Source: Metaphire vulgaris (Eukaryota; Annelida; Clitellata; Crassiclitellata; Megascolecidae). Taken from it: a stretch of 64,000 nucleotides of DNA. Numbering within the stretch: the first letter of the stretch is position 1; each line of letters begins with the position of its first letter. Made by a program: the position numbers and the translations under genes. Of this stretch, positions 25,631-35,989 are shown in pieces. The stretch is taken from contig CM030847.1 of NCBI GenBank assembly GCA_018105865.1, positions 14,157,089-14,221,088 of the forward strand. The letters run 5' to 3'. The notes below the pieces were generated by a model. That model ran no database searches and was not told where the DNA came from. It saw nothing but the letters and a program-made list of their open reading frames with translations.

Positions 25631-25735
25631 AAATTTCGTTTTTACTTACTTACTTTGGGAACCACTGTTTCATGTACGATCATTCACTTAATATCATATA
25701 CGCTGGCATACAAGGGAGCGGAGCTTTGCGATATA

Positions 25736-25910
25736 GGGGTATCCAGTGTTTACCAACAAGGTCCGGTTGCTCCGCCCACTGGTGGGCAGAAAGTTTCCAG
25801 AAACCATTGTTGTCTATTAATAGACGCCAATGGCAGAAGCAGATTTCTTGCCCACCAGCATAGATACTGGCTATGTTGGTGGGCATAGAGAGTGTTCTGG
25901 ATACTCTCAT
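25736..25910. mobile_element. Small MITE, GGGTATCCAG ends, copy 2
   Basis: It starts GGGGTATCCAGTGTTTACC and ends TTCTGGATACTC, an inverted match to the left end. The body matches 16376-16534 and includes internal inverted blocks CCCACTGGTGGGC and GCCCACCAGC. It is better preserved than copy 1. Confidence 0.7.
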
Positions 25911-26115
25911 ATAAATGTCGTTCATCTTTCGGACTTGATACAGGTCCAATACCTTACTAGTGTCAGTGACTGTGCGAGAGTGAGGAACAACAAATGAAAG
26001 CCTTGCTCAGTTAATTAGTGGGTCAATGGATGATCCATGTCGTAAGAAGGGATTTTTTTATACTAACAGACCGATATTATAATTAGCTGGGTTTAATTAT
26101 GGGAGTTATGGCTAT

Positions 26116-26380
26116 GGGGTCGTCCATAAATGACGTAACGAGATTTTGACGAGCAAAAAAGGTCATTCATCCTTCTATTTTCCCTCTCCAAACATACTGA
26201 CAAAGAAAAAGGTCATCCCTGTATCTTTCCCTCTCCAAATGCACTGACAAGCAAAAAAGGTCACTTAAAAATGTTGTGTTGGGTTACGTCACATTTACGG
26301 AACCCATCCCCTCGTCACACTTCGTAACAATGCCCTCCCCCTCCTCCCCTAGGCGCGTTATGTCATTTGTGGACGACCCC
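26116..26380. mobile_element. MITE with GGGGTCGTCCATAAATGAC ends
   Basis: The left end GGGGTCGTCCATAAATGACG and right end GTCATTTGTGGACGACCCC are inverted repeats. TAT flanks both sides (26113-26115 and 26381-26383), giving a 3-bp (or TA) target duplication, as in PIF/Harbinger or Tc1-like elements. Three copies of the GACAAGCAAAAAAGGTC module occur in the left 150 bp. Confidence 0.75.
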
Positions 26381-26449
26381 TATCGACTACAAAATTTTTC
26401 CAGCTGATTCGATTTTCTGATATTGAGGGCAGGTGTTCCACATACAGCA

Positions 26450-26717
26450 CAGGGCCTCCGAGGGGGGGGCAACTGCACAGGGGCCCGGCGGTCTGGGGGC
26501 CCGGGTCCATGATGAATATGTGTAATTAACAATAGTATGAATAATAACACTAAAGTAGAGGGGGCCCGGCGAGCAAAAGGGGGCCCGGCGTTAAAAGAAA
26601 GGTTGACATGCAAAAAAGTCGTCAGGCAAATTTAAGGTTAAAAAAGCTGACAAGCAAAAAAAGGTCGTGAAGAAATTTTATCCTGCACAGGGGCCCGGAA
26701 TTTCTGTCGCGGGCCTG
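26450..26717. mobile_element. hAT-type MITE, CAGGGCC family, perfect target duplication
   Basis: The ends are CAGGGCCTCCGAGG and TCTGTCGCGGGCCTG. The target duplication ATACAGCA is exact at 26442-26449 and 26718-26725. Subterminal GGGGCCCGG blocks and two module copies (near 26605 and 26649) are shared with 51814-52175, which is the same subfamily. Confidence 0.88.
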
Positions 26718-26729
26718 ATACAGCATACC

Positions 26730-27840
26730 TGACAAGAGCAGCAACGACACTTCAAGACAGCCCGGGCTGCTCCCAAGTTCCTGACGAATGCGACGAGCAA
26801 CATTGTCCGTTTGAAAAATAACAGACTTTTCCTTCCTGCAAATCGCAAAAATTGCATCACGCCAAAAGGCGATAATCTCATTGTTGTTTCCAAAGGCTGA
26901 CATCAATCTTATTTTCTTACTAGGTGTTTACCCGTCAAAAATGACGGGGGAGATTGGCTATTTTACCACCCGATTTTGTGCAAATACCATAGCATTTTGC
27001 GCAATTAATTGTCCTTAACTCGCTGCTTTTGCCTTCAATCGAGCTAACGCCCATTCGCATGAATATTCTGAAACTCGATAGTCAACGTAAGCGTAATGAT
27101 TTGGCAGTGTCGAACGACATGAGTGCTTGATTCTCTTGTTTGCTGTGCTGCTTTTTCACGCCGAGCAACAGCCTGCTACTCATTCTCACTTGTTTGTCGG
27201 AAAGCTCGTGAACGCTGGACTTTTTAGCTTTGCACGGACGGTTAGAAAGAGGAATAAAAAAGCTAAACAATGGTGCAAGCCTCATCTTCTTAGCTCTTAT
27301 ATAGCCTGAGATATAGCAAATTCAAAAAATTGGAAACTCAGAATTCAAAACTTTCGCGAAATTCACCGATAATAATTATGTTCAAAACTTCAAACATTGG
27401 GGTCATCGGGTTAGAATTGATAGAACTTTACCAAATGTCAACCGATTTTCAAACTTTTTGGTTTATTTTGTTCCTCTGATATCCCTTTACAACTTTACCG
27501 CTGACCAAAGTGGGGTTACCGCTGAATTTTTTTTTGCTAGAGGGCTTTGAGATTTTTGAGGGGAGAGGGTGATATTTTAGGCCGTAAAGTAGACTCTACC
27601 CCATTTTTTGTTTTGCACGGACGGTTAGAAAAATATATAAACAATCTAAGCAATGGTGCAAACCTCATATTTTTAGCTCCTATATAGCCCGAGATATAGC
27701 AAATTTAAAACGTTACAGCAATCATTTCGGAAGAACGCTTTTCCAAAAATTAAATCTCCAGCATGGTGACGGCGTCTGAAAAGTTATTCCCCACTTGAAG
27801 AGTTAAATTTAAAAATAGGTATTGAGGTTAGGAAGTAGTA
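26730..27840. other. Non-coding stretch with a ~100-bp direct repeat
   Basis: 27222-27340 and 27606-27715 are diverged direct repeats (TTTGCACGGACGGTTAGAAA, CAATGGTGCAA, ATATAGCC, GAGATATAGCAAATT), about 385 bp apart. No exon or RNA gene is seen in the stretch. Confidence 0.6.
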
Positions 27841-27848
27841 TATATATA

Positions 27849-28036
27849 CAGTGGCGGCTCCACCGGGGGGCCATGGGGGGCCCGTGCCCCCTATTGAGTG
27901 TCTGGCCCCCCAGTGGCCCCCCAGTTCGGACCCTATACTTAATGCTACATACATTAAACAACAAATTGTTGGCCCCCATGATTAGAAGTTGCCACCCCAA
28001 CGGCCCCCCACTTGCCAAATTCTAGAGCCGCCACTG
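27849..28036. mobile_element. hAT-type MITE, CAGTGGCGGCTC family, copy 2
   Basis: The ends are CAGTGGCGGCTC and GAGCCGCCACTG. TATATATA flanks both sides (27841-27848 and 28037-28044); because the site is a TA run this duplication is weaker evidence than in the other copies. The right flank continues as a TA microsatellite. Confidence 0.88.
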
Positions 28037-28432
28037 TATATATATATATATATATAATAACGGGGTTAGGGCATTGGGAGAGAGAAGGGAGGTTTGGGAG
28101 GAGGAAAGTGGGTTGTACGGGTTTTCGGAGCAGCGTTGTGTAGGTTTGGGAACGGGGTTTGGGGCCGGTGGGGTAGGGCGGAGCGGTGATGGGTTGGGGC
28201 CGGGGCGAATTGGGAGAGGGATGCTCCTTCTTCTCCTCCTTTGATGTAGCGACGACCAATGAAGGTCTTTGGTGGACATGTTCCGCGCTCATTGACTGCG
28301 GCGTTTGTTGTTCCAAGTCAATAACGTAAACTCAGATGAAAATGTACCCTCCCCTCTTCCCTGAGATTCTCAAAAAGTGGGGAGAGCACTCGAACCTAGA
28401 GGCTTAATAGAAGCATAGGCCTATATATGGGC

Positions 28433-29030
28433 CAGAGCCGGTTTAGCCACTAGGCGAACTAGGCGGCTCCCTAGGGCAGCAAATTTCTGTGGGGCGGCAC
28501 AGGGCCGCCGAGAGAAATTCCGGGCCCCTGAACAAAAAAAATTGCGGGCCCTTAAGAAACATTTATCAAGTCTCCGAAAAACCTAACAAGCAAAAAACGT
28601 TATCAACTCTCCAAAAACAGCCTGACAAGCAAAAAAACGTTATCGTCACCCGATCTGGGCCCCTGAAAACTCCATGGGCTCCGGTACAATGTACCGGCTG
28701 CACCCCCTTTCCTCAGGCCTGGGGCTGCAATGAAAACATGTAAAAATAGAAAAAATTAAAATGCCTCCCTTCATTAATAAATGGATTGAATCAGCGGTTC
28801 TCAGGTCCATTTGGGACACAACCAACAAAATGTCATAACCATCACCAGATGGGAATGACAAACAAAAATGGTCATCACCACATTTTTACCTCCGACCTGT
28901 ACATTTTCCTACATTTTTCGAAAGCTTTAGAACTTTTTTGAGGAAAATTTTAAGCTGATGGGCGGGGGTAGGGTGCGCAGTGCGACAGGTTCGCCTAGGG
29001 CGGCAAATACTCTGGCGCCGGCAGAAGGCC
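28433..29030. mobile_element. Older MITE, CAGAGCCGG end, host of a second MITE
   Basis: The left end CAGAGCCGGTTTAGCCACTA continues to CTCCCTAGGGCAGCAAATTT; the right part CGCCTAGGGCGGCAAATACT near 28994 is similar, inverted in layout, and ends near GGCGCCGGCAG. The exact right border and target duplication are not clear. The element at 28500-28721 interrupts it. Confidence 0.5.
28500..28721. mobile_element. hAT-type MITE, CAGGGCC family, nested
   Basis: It starts CAGGGCCGCCGAGAGAAATT, the reverse of the right end of 51814-52175, so it is in the opposite orientation. It ends CTCAGGCCTG. Flanks GGGCGGCA and GGGCTGCA match 7 of 8. Two module copies (GACAAGCAAAAAAACG) lie near 28588 and 28622. 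Confidence 0.72.
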
Positions 29031-29148
29031 TACCTATGGCTCCAGTTGTTCCCACTTTAATATAATAGGTCTATACTGAGTAACTCACTCGTGAATTTCT
29101 TTAACGCTTAAACTCTTCCCTGTCATATTATTATAATTAATCAATAAT

Positions 29149-29229
<81 letters not shown>

Positions 29230-29230
<1 letters not shown>

Positions 29231-29478
29231 GGGCGGTGCTGATCTCCGTTGCTATAGTCCTCAGCCAGGCGTGCAATAACACGGGTATGGGGCTAGTGCA
29301 TCATGTAGCGTACCTGTTTTGACTTATTGCAGCCTCGTACAACTGATCCTCAGTTTACTACCGCCCTGTAGCGAGTAAGGCTGAGTCGTCCTTAGGGTTC
29401 CTGCTGGTAGCGAACCCGTGACTTTCTGCTCTATCGTTGTGCGCAATGTGCGTTGTTACCATTCTGCTAACTCCCCGC

Positions 29479-29480
<2 letters not shown>
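29230..29480 (-). mobile_element. tRNA-headed SINE, copy 1
   Basis: On the minus strand the 5' end reads TGGCGGGGAGTTAGCAGAAT with an A-box-like TTAGCAGAATGG and, about 50 bp on, a B-box-like GGGTTCGCTACC. The body ends ...CGGAGATCAGCACCGCCC, shared with 45768-46018. It is flanked on both sides by ATT microsatellites (29155-29227 and 29477-29535). Confidence 0.65.
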
Positions 29481-29536
<56 letters not shown>

Positions 29537-29539
29537 TTC

Positions 29540-30250
29540 CGGTGGGCGCCGTCATGGCCGCCCCGCGCACGTTTGTGTGCGCTTCGGATTTCGTCGCCGT
29601 TTTGGTTTTATCCGATGTTCTACGAGCGGACTTTTGCATCGACTCGTCGGTTTTTCGAGGGTCTTCTGCAGTTCTTCGCTTTTTAACGTCGTTCTGAACG
29701 TTTCGAATCGGTCGTCATTCGTATAAAGCTCGCCAAGGTCAGCCGCTAATGGCTGCCTCGTGGTACAGCGCGACCGTGAAGGGATGTTTTTCGGACTTCG
29801 TTGAGTCAATCTTCGTCGGATTCGCTGATATCGGCGACGAAACATTTCTCTCGGAAGACCGCTCTTGGATTTCGCCGACAAGGAATACTTTTGACTGGCT
29901 GGGGCGTCCGTCTTCGGGTCCGCCCATCGCCGTCGGTCTCCTTGCGGGAAATTCATCTAGGGCCTACCAATCTCGCGGACCAACAACATCTTCCGTTCTG
30001 CGCTGACAGTGTCGTGGTGGTTGCAGTTCTCCAGGGAAAGACCGCTTCTTACGACTGCACCGGACTTCTCGGTCGCGAGTTTTGTTTTTCTTCATCCGAG
30101 CGGACTTCAACATCGCCATCTTCTGTCCACCACTGACATGTTAGCGTTGTCAAAGCGCTTTTGATTTTGGTACTTAACCATGTTACAGCGCTATAGAAAT
30201 TGTCTTAGTAATAATAACGATGATAATAATAAAAATAATAATAATAATAA
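29540..30250 (+). mobile_element. GC-rich retroposon body with GCGCTATAGAAATTGTC tail
   Basis: It begins after an ATT tract with CCGGTGGGCGCCGTCATGGC, has a G+C- and CpG-rich body of about 600 bp, and ends AAAGCGCTTTTGATTTTGG, then CAGCGCTATAGAAATTGTC and a TAA tract. Open frames cross it on both strands but none resembles a known protein. A diverged relative seems to lie in reverse at 38956-39640. Confidence 0.5.
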
Positions 30251-30264
30251 TTATTATTATTATT

Positions 30265-30515
30265 AGGGCTTTTTGTAAAAAAATATTTTCCGGAACGCAA
30301 CAGTCGGGTTAGGGTTAGGGTGAACCCTAACCCTAACAAAATCATCAGTCATGCCACATTTGTAATCAGAAATTTGAAAAATGATACGGACAATAGATAT
30401 AGTTCGAAATTTTCTATTTAATAATTTAATTTTGCAAAAAAGTCTTCGGATTTTCCGGAACGCGGTCCGGATTTTCCGGAATGCCGTTCCGCCTCGTTCC
30501 GGACAAAAAAGCCCT
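30265..30515. mobile_element. MITE-like element carrying inverted telomere-like repeats
   Basis: The ends AGGGCTTTTTGT and GGACAAAAAAGCCCT are inverted. Internal CCGGAACG blocks are also mirrored. At about 30307-30337 it has GGGTTAGGGTTAGGG followed at once by ACCCTAACCCTAAC, a head-to-head dyad. It is inserted in an ATT microsatellite. Confidence 0.55.
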
Positions 30516-30516
30516 G

Positions 30517-30564
<48 letters not shown>

Positions 30565-30744
30565 TAATAGGCCCTAAGTAATAACCAAGATAGTTACGCA
30601 GTTAGGCCTAGCCAAAGTAGTTACGTAGGCCTAGTAGCTACGGTGTATAGGCCAAAGGGTCAGATTCGGATTGCATTGGAAGAAACCACTGATCCACTGC
30701 GTTCCCTATTGTTAGCGAAATACAACGACACACGGAATTCTTTT

Positions 30745-30897
30745 AGATTTTTCCCACAATGCATCGTAATAGAACGATGACGTCACAGATCGTCATGGTA
30801 ACGTCTCTGAAAGCCATTTACGCTGAGCTCGGCGACTTCAGTTTGGCAAATTTTCCTGTAATATCGAATTAGTCGAACAGCATAATAGCAGATCAAG
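30745..30897 (+). promoter_or_regulatory. Promoter region of RING gene 1 with a TGACGTCA site
   Basis: CACAATGCATCG, then AGAACGATGACGTCACA and ATCGTCATGG occur here and again upstream of the paralogous gene at 40194. TGACGTCA (30778-30785) is a consensus CRE/ATF site, set in a wider dyad CGATGACG...CGTCAT. Conservation between two diverged copies supports function. Confidence 0.6.
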
Positions 30898-33003
30898 ATG
30901 TCCGCCAATCAGCGAAGAGTGCAGAGGTCAACGGGTCAACAACGGTCAACTTCGCAGCCGAGAAAAACAACGCGGTCGAACGTGACCCAGCGCAGTGCAG
31001 CTCGGCGACCCCCACAACCAAACCGCTCATCGGCGGCCGCACAGACAACACGAACCCGTGCCCAGCAAACGGGTTCTTCGGTACGAGCACCTCGAGGGAC
31101 CAGACCAGCCGCTCGCAATCATTATGTAGCAGGTAGGCCTATCAATGATTCCGAAACTTTGCTCTTTGCTACTTGACTGGTGTGCTATAGAAATACACGA
31201 GATTTTACTTGCTTAGGGTTACCAGACGTCCTTAAATGATAAGGACAGTCCTTATATTCCGTTGCCCGTCCTTGAGGGCATTTGTCCTTAATAAGGACAC
31301 AAAATGTCCTTAAATTTCATTAAAAATAGTGACTACCGATTTCGGACATTACTCTAGATTAAAATGACTTTTTTATTGATTGATATTGATTGCTAAAACT
31401 GGTCATCATTAGTTCTTTATGCCTTTTTTGCGTCCTTTACGTCCTAAAAATGTCCGACAAGCAAAAGAAACTAGTCATCACTAGCTTTTTGTGCTTCTTT
31501 AACGCCCTGAAAAGTCTGGCAAGTGACAAGCCAATGTGTTTTGTGTGTCCTTAAATTCTTTCCAACTGATCTGGTAACCCTATACTTGCTTACTTACTTA
31601 CTAACCTCGGGCCCCCTTTGGGTGCTCATGACGCCCCCGAAATCCCCAATCGAACGACATGCCTGTGCATATTTAATTGAATATGCCCCCCTTCTACTTC
31701 TAGAACTAATGGCTAGGCTAATTACAAATGATTAGTGGAATAATATTAATGTCTTTTCTATGTAGAAGCAAGCAACGGCCTTAATTTGAAAATAGTAAGC
31801 TCGAAAAGCTATAGATTATTCTGCGAAAAATTTACACTAGGCTAATCCTAATAAAATTGGAAAATAATTCTATAATTGCGAAATTAATTGGTGTATATAT
31901 TTAGTATTTGGCTGACCCGGGCTGAGCATAAACCGTTCAGTTGTAGAATGAAAATATTGAAGAATTCAGACCACAATTTCAGTTGCGTCGATTTTAATTA
32001 ATATTAGAATTTTATTCAATGACATCTGTGTGACGTTTTTGTTAGTGGATAGTTAAGTCAGTGGCGTAGCCAAAAAGGGAGGTTGGGGTTAAAACCTCCC
32101 CATTGGGCGCCGACGATAAAAGTTGTTTAATATGTTTCCAGGCATTTCTAATTTTCGGACACGGTTTTGAGGGTCAAAACTTCCCCTTGGGACTGCTGAC
32201 AAAAATTTTTTTAAGCGCCATAGGCGTGACGACCTTATTTGCTTGTCAGCATCTGAAAGGAAAAATTTTAGAAGGAAAGACATAGGATAGATGCATAGGA
32301 TGACTTTTTTGGCTTGTCAAGATTATTCGAAAGTTGGTTACGGTCAAAAGTCAAAATCAAACCCCCTTTCCGGAAATCCTGGCTACGCCACTGAGTTAAG
32401 TGATAGGCAAATTTTGTCAACGGGCGAAAACAAATGGCAATTTAAAAATTGTCAGTAATTTAGCAAGAAATTGTGCCGAAATTCTCGAACCAATCGCGAA
32501 ATTCAGTAGACATAGACAATTGAGTTATTCATCTTTACAGATTTATTCATACAATCGTCAGTTTCTAAGACTAAAAGAAAACATTTCAGTCTAAATATCC
32601 AATTATGTTTCCTTGTCTATAAATCGACGATGACGATGATGACGACGAAGAAGAGGAAACCGATTCATCTGATTCTGATTCTGATTCATTCTTCCCATTT
32701 AATGATCTTGATGATGATGATGATGATGATGATTATGACGTCATCGTGCCCGGAATGCGCTTCGCTGACATTGACCGTGCCACAACGACCTCCAAGTACT
32801 CCCAGTCCTCTGCTTCGAGCCGCAGCAGCACCGATGAAGATCTCTGCTCGATTTGTTGGGAAGCCTTCAAGGCGAGGCAGTGCATACGGAAACTGAGCTG
32901 TGGACACGAATTCCACTCCACCTGCGTCGTCCGTTGGCTGAGACGCCAAGCAACCTGTCCCAACTGCAGGAAGAAGATTTTACTCCAACGCTATGGTCTC
33001 TAG
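30898..33003 (+). CDS. RING-H2 finger protein, gene 1 (probable E3 ubiquitin ligase)
   Basis: Exon 1 is 30898-31132 (ATG, 78 codons plus one base): a Ser/Thr/Arg/Gln-rich, disordered N-terminus. The last exon ends at 33003 with an acidic Asp run, then GMRFADID and a RING-H2 domain: CSIC, 14 residues, CGHEFH, two residues, C, ten residues, CPNC. That spacing binds two zinc ions and recruits E2 enzymes. The acceptor is uncertain. The site homologous to gene 2 (AG at 32045-32046) would give a stop after three codons, and a hAT MITE sits 13 bp beyond it. AG sites near 32649-32655 fit the phase but lack a good pyrimidine tract. The gene may use a new acceptor or may be losing function. Its RING is closely similar to that of 40194-41333. 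Confidence 0.68.
31173..31605 (+). mobile_element. L2-like LINE 3' tail in the intron of RING gene 1
   Basis: GTGCTATAGAAATACACGAG followed by ATTTTACTTGCTTA and, beyond a second insertion, TTACTTACTT matches the 3' end of the LINE at 38450-38490. The intron of the paralogous gene 2 lacks it: homologous sequence runs on from TTACTTGACT without a break. Confidence 0.6.
31214..31582. mobile_element. MITE with TAGGGTTACCAGA ends
   Basis: The ends TAGGGTTACCAGA and TCTGGTAACCCTA are exact inverted repeats. TACTTGCT flanks both sides (31206-31213 and 31583-31590), though the host is a tetranucleotide tail, which weakens this. The body repeats TCCTTA motifs and a module-like ACAAGCAAAAGAAACTAGTC. 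A partial relative starts near 38806. Confidence 0.75.
32059..32393. mobile_element. hAT-type MITE, CAGTGGCGTAGCC ends, at the intron-exon border of RING gene 1
   Basis: The ends CAGTGGCGTAGCC and GGCTACGCCACTG are exact inverted repeats. AGTTAAGT flanks both sides exactly (32051-32058 and 32394-32401). Two copies of the TTTGCTTGTCAG module are near 32232 and 32310. It sits 13 bp after the position of the ancestral splice acceptor inferred from gene 2. Confidence 0.92.
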
Positions 33004-33479
33004 AACGACACCAATACATTGACAGAAGCTGTACCATTTCATAAGATGCTTCATTCACGTTTAGAAGTAAATTAATTACGCAACACGGTCGTTGTTTACT
33101 AGATTTATACGTTCTATTCACTTAATTCTGTAGCTATCTCGAATTATTAGCTTAATTCGATTGAATGTGCTACTTTGACATCGTCTGTAGCAAGAGACCT
33201 CCATTCACGAATATTTTCTTCACAAATAATAACTAATTAATTATTAATCGTAGAATCTGCTATTTACACATCTGATTGCATTTTCTCGAGAAATTTCAAC
33301 TGATTCCATCGATAGCTAGTAGCTTGTTCGTAAAGAGAATTGTGGTTACAATTTTGGAATAATTTGTTTGGAAAGATGAATGAATTTTACACCGGAAGAT
33401 GTCTATTGATATTTCGAAATGGCGTTGATAAACGAAAGAGCGATGGGTGTTATAGAGTAGCAGGATTTGTATTGTAAAA

Positions 33480-33528
33480 GCAGGATCGCCTCCTCCTCAT
33501 CCTCCTCATCTTCAACGTCATCATCACC

Positions 33529-33587
<59 letters not shown>

Positions 33588-33860
33588 TATCATCATCATC
33601 ATCAATCATCAGCATCAATCATCAGCATCGTCGTCATCGTCATCATCATCATCAGCGGCAGCAGCAGCAGCAGCATCTGTCGCTTGTTTAAATTTGTTAG
33701 AAACCTTTTGAATCGAGTACCATCACTTCTGATGACTTTGATTTATATGACCATCATTACATGACCACATGAAGACACACCTTTTTAAAGTTTCTTTTGG
33801 CTGTTAGACGCCTTTGACTTTAGCCTTAGCTATGCGTACGGCGTCGAATAAATCGTCCCG

Positions 33861-33920
<60 letters not shown>

Positions 33921-33930
33921 CTTCCTGTAC
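33480..33930. repeat. (CAT)n tract followed by a retroposon tail with (TAA)n
   Basis: TCATCA repeats run from about 33490 to 33660, ending in CAG repeats. At about 33806-33862 the tail motif GACGCCTTTGACTTTAGCCT and ACGGCGTCGAATAAATCGTC leads into (TAA)n to about 33921. Ser, Asp or Ile homopolymer ORFs here are artefacts. Confidence 0.8.
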
Positions 33931-34109
33931 ACGCCATGATATGTCGCTGAATGAAGCACCAGGCCTAATGTACAAAATCTTCGTTTCAAAAAGTGCTTCA
34001 GTATTTTTAATTTTGTCAGGAGATGAAACAGAATTTTATAAGATTCTAAATAAAGTATTTGTCTCTGTATTCTGCTAACAATTAAGCACCACCAGGTTAC
34101 ATCTGTCTA

Positions 34110-34265
34110 CACTAAAGTAAGTAAGGCGAAAATTCTATAGCGCTGCCCGAAACTTGCTTATTCACGAGCGCTCAATCTAGGTAAATCCATAGTCCGTAAT
34201 CCGTAGTCCGTAGTGGTCGAGGTTGTAGATCCAGGTAGGCAGTCGCAGCAAAGTTTTTATGGAGG
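34110..34265 (-). mobile_element. L2-like LINE 3' end, reverse copy
   Basis: Read on the minus strand it gives CTACCTGGATCTACAACC, GGACTACGGATTATGGATTT, GAGCGCTCGTGAATAAGC and a GCGCTATAGAATTTTCG end with an ACTT tail, matching 25500-25640. Confidence 0.65.
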
Positions 34266-34815
34266 ACGATAACAAGATTTGCGGTGGGTAGAATGCAGAC
34301 CTATAGTAAGAATTTCGTCTTAGGATTTATTGAAAAGAATAGTTTTGAGACACTCCCCGGCCACCCTTTGCGATATCTTCTTCTCTTCAATCTCAGTTCT
34401 CAGCAAAATTTTTGTCTCAACATAATACTAGTAGAGCAATTGACGGTAGTGTTGGGAAACCTCGTGCAATAAATGATTTAACTCAAACTCTCAACTCATG
34501 TTCATTTAAATGAGTTTAAACTCGAACTCAAATCACTGGGTTTTGAATGAGTTAAACTCTTTAATAATGTGAGTTAACTCATCAACTCATTTTTTTGCAA
34601 AAATATAAGTAGTTCACAAAATACAGTATTGCTATTTTAGATTTGAGTAATAAGCTTACAGTGACGTAACCAGTGGCGTAGCGAGGGTATCGGGCGCCCG
34701 GAAGTAAAGTCTACCGTTGGCTCACCCAACACTGCTGACGAGCAAAAACAGGTCGTCAACATTGTTCTCGGCGCCCCCCTCTAGTCTTAAAGTCTTACGG
34801 GCGCCCTTCTTCATA

Positions 34816-34818
<3 letters not shown>

Positions 34819-34891
<73 letters not shown>

Positions 34892-35818
34892 TAGACAATT
34901 TCTATAGCGCAGTAAACATAGCTTAGGCTAAAGACAAAAGCGCTTTGACACATGTCACTTATATCCGATGTTAGAGTGTTTTTAGATTCCTTCTAAAAGT
35001 CCCGACAGAGTCAGAATTAGTCACGCAATCTGGCAAAGAGTTCCATAGGAGCGGATTGCCCCGCGTGACCGATCTTTCGCCGAACCTGGAGGTCATGGAT
35101 GGAGGAGGGACAAGCAGCTGGACCCGACTTCCAGACCGTAGCTGTGATCATCGTTCATTCACCATGGATCTTTGTACCAGCGTGGCTAGGTAGTCAGGAC
35201 AGAAGGGGTCGTGTAAAGCTTGGTATGTGGGTATGTGAGCCAGCAGCGCTTGTAAACAATGCGTTCCTGAACTCGAAGCCAGTGAAGGCGGTCTCTCAAC
35301 AGAGGCGTGACATGCTCAATCCAGCGGCTTCCAAAGACCAGCCGAGCAGATAGATTTAGCCAGTGGCGGCTCCACAGGGGGCCAGAGGACCGTGCCCCCT
35401 ATTTTCTGCCTCCCCCCCAGTGGCCCTCCAGTTGGGACCCTATACTTAATGCTACATACATTAAACAACAAATGGTTGGCCCCCATGATTAGAATTTTCC
35501 ACCCCAACGGTCTCCCCACTTGCCAAATCCTAGAGCCGCCACTGGATTTAGCACCGACTGTAGGCGATTTAACTGACGATCCGGAAGACCGAGTAATACG
35601 CTATTACAATAATTATAATCAATCCTAGACAGTATTAGTGCTCGAACAAGCTGCGTTGGTGCTGCACCCGCTGGTATATACTGTCGAATCGTCTTAATTC
35701 TTCACAGTTGGTAATGGCAGCAGCGAATCATGCTATTAATGTGCGCTTCGAAGGACAGCATCTCGTCTATAAGAACTCCCAATAGACGCGCCATCGGCGA
35801 CAGTACGGTGCATATAGT
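34819..35818 (-). mobile_element. 5'-truncated LINE inserted into the hAT MITE
   Basis: The minus strand reads SRIDYNYCNSVLLGLPDRQ, then RLHWLRVQERIVYK, then GNPLLWNSLPDCVTNS: the ordered C-terminal motifs of a non-LTR ORF. It ends with GCGCTATAGAAATTGTC and (TAA)n, seen on the plus strand as (ATT)n at 34813-34890. It is itself interrupted by the MITE at 35361-35544. Confidence 0.75.
35361..35544. mobile_element. hAT-type MITE, CAGTGGCGGCTC family, copy 3, nested
   Basis: The ends are CAGTGGCGGCTC and GAGCCGCCACTG. GATTTAGC flanks both sides exactly (35353-35360 and 35545-35552). It is inserted in the truncated LINE that splits another hAT MITE, so it is the youngest of three layers. Confidence 0.93.
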
Positions 35819-35989
35819 GGCTGACGAGCAAAAAAGGTCATCGGGCATATTATTTCTTCTTCTTTATTATGCATTTCACTTGCCCAAATACCCGATTTTG
35901 GCGCTCCCCCAACCCGGCGCCCGGGAGCAGCTGTTCCCACCCGACCCCCATCGCTGGCCACTGGACGTAACTGTATTAACTTTGGTACA

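Larger units (their letters stand above)
34671..35963. mobile_element. hAT-type MITE split in two by a LINE insertion
   Basis: The left half (34671 to about 34818) starts CAGTGGCGTAGCGAGGG. The right half (about 35819-35963) ends GGCCACTG. GACGTAAC flanks the outer borders exactly (34663-34670 and 35964-35971). The halves together follow the order of blocks in the intact relative at 13439-13679, including module copies at 34738 and 35823 and GGCGCCCGG blocks. Confidence 0.85.

Noticed and set aside
29552..29956. 134-codon Arg/Lys-rich minus-strand ORF
   Set aside because: It is antisense to a GC-rich retroposon body and has no similarity to a known protein; open frames are common in GC-rich DNA.
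33403..33691. Poly-Asp and poly-Ser ORFs
   Set aside because: Translation of (CAT)n/(GAT)n; the gene 1 reading frame ended at 33003.
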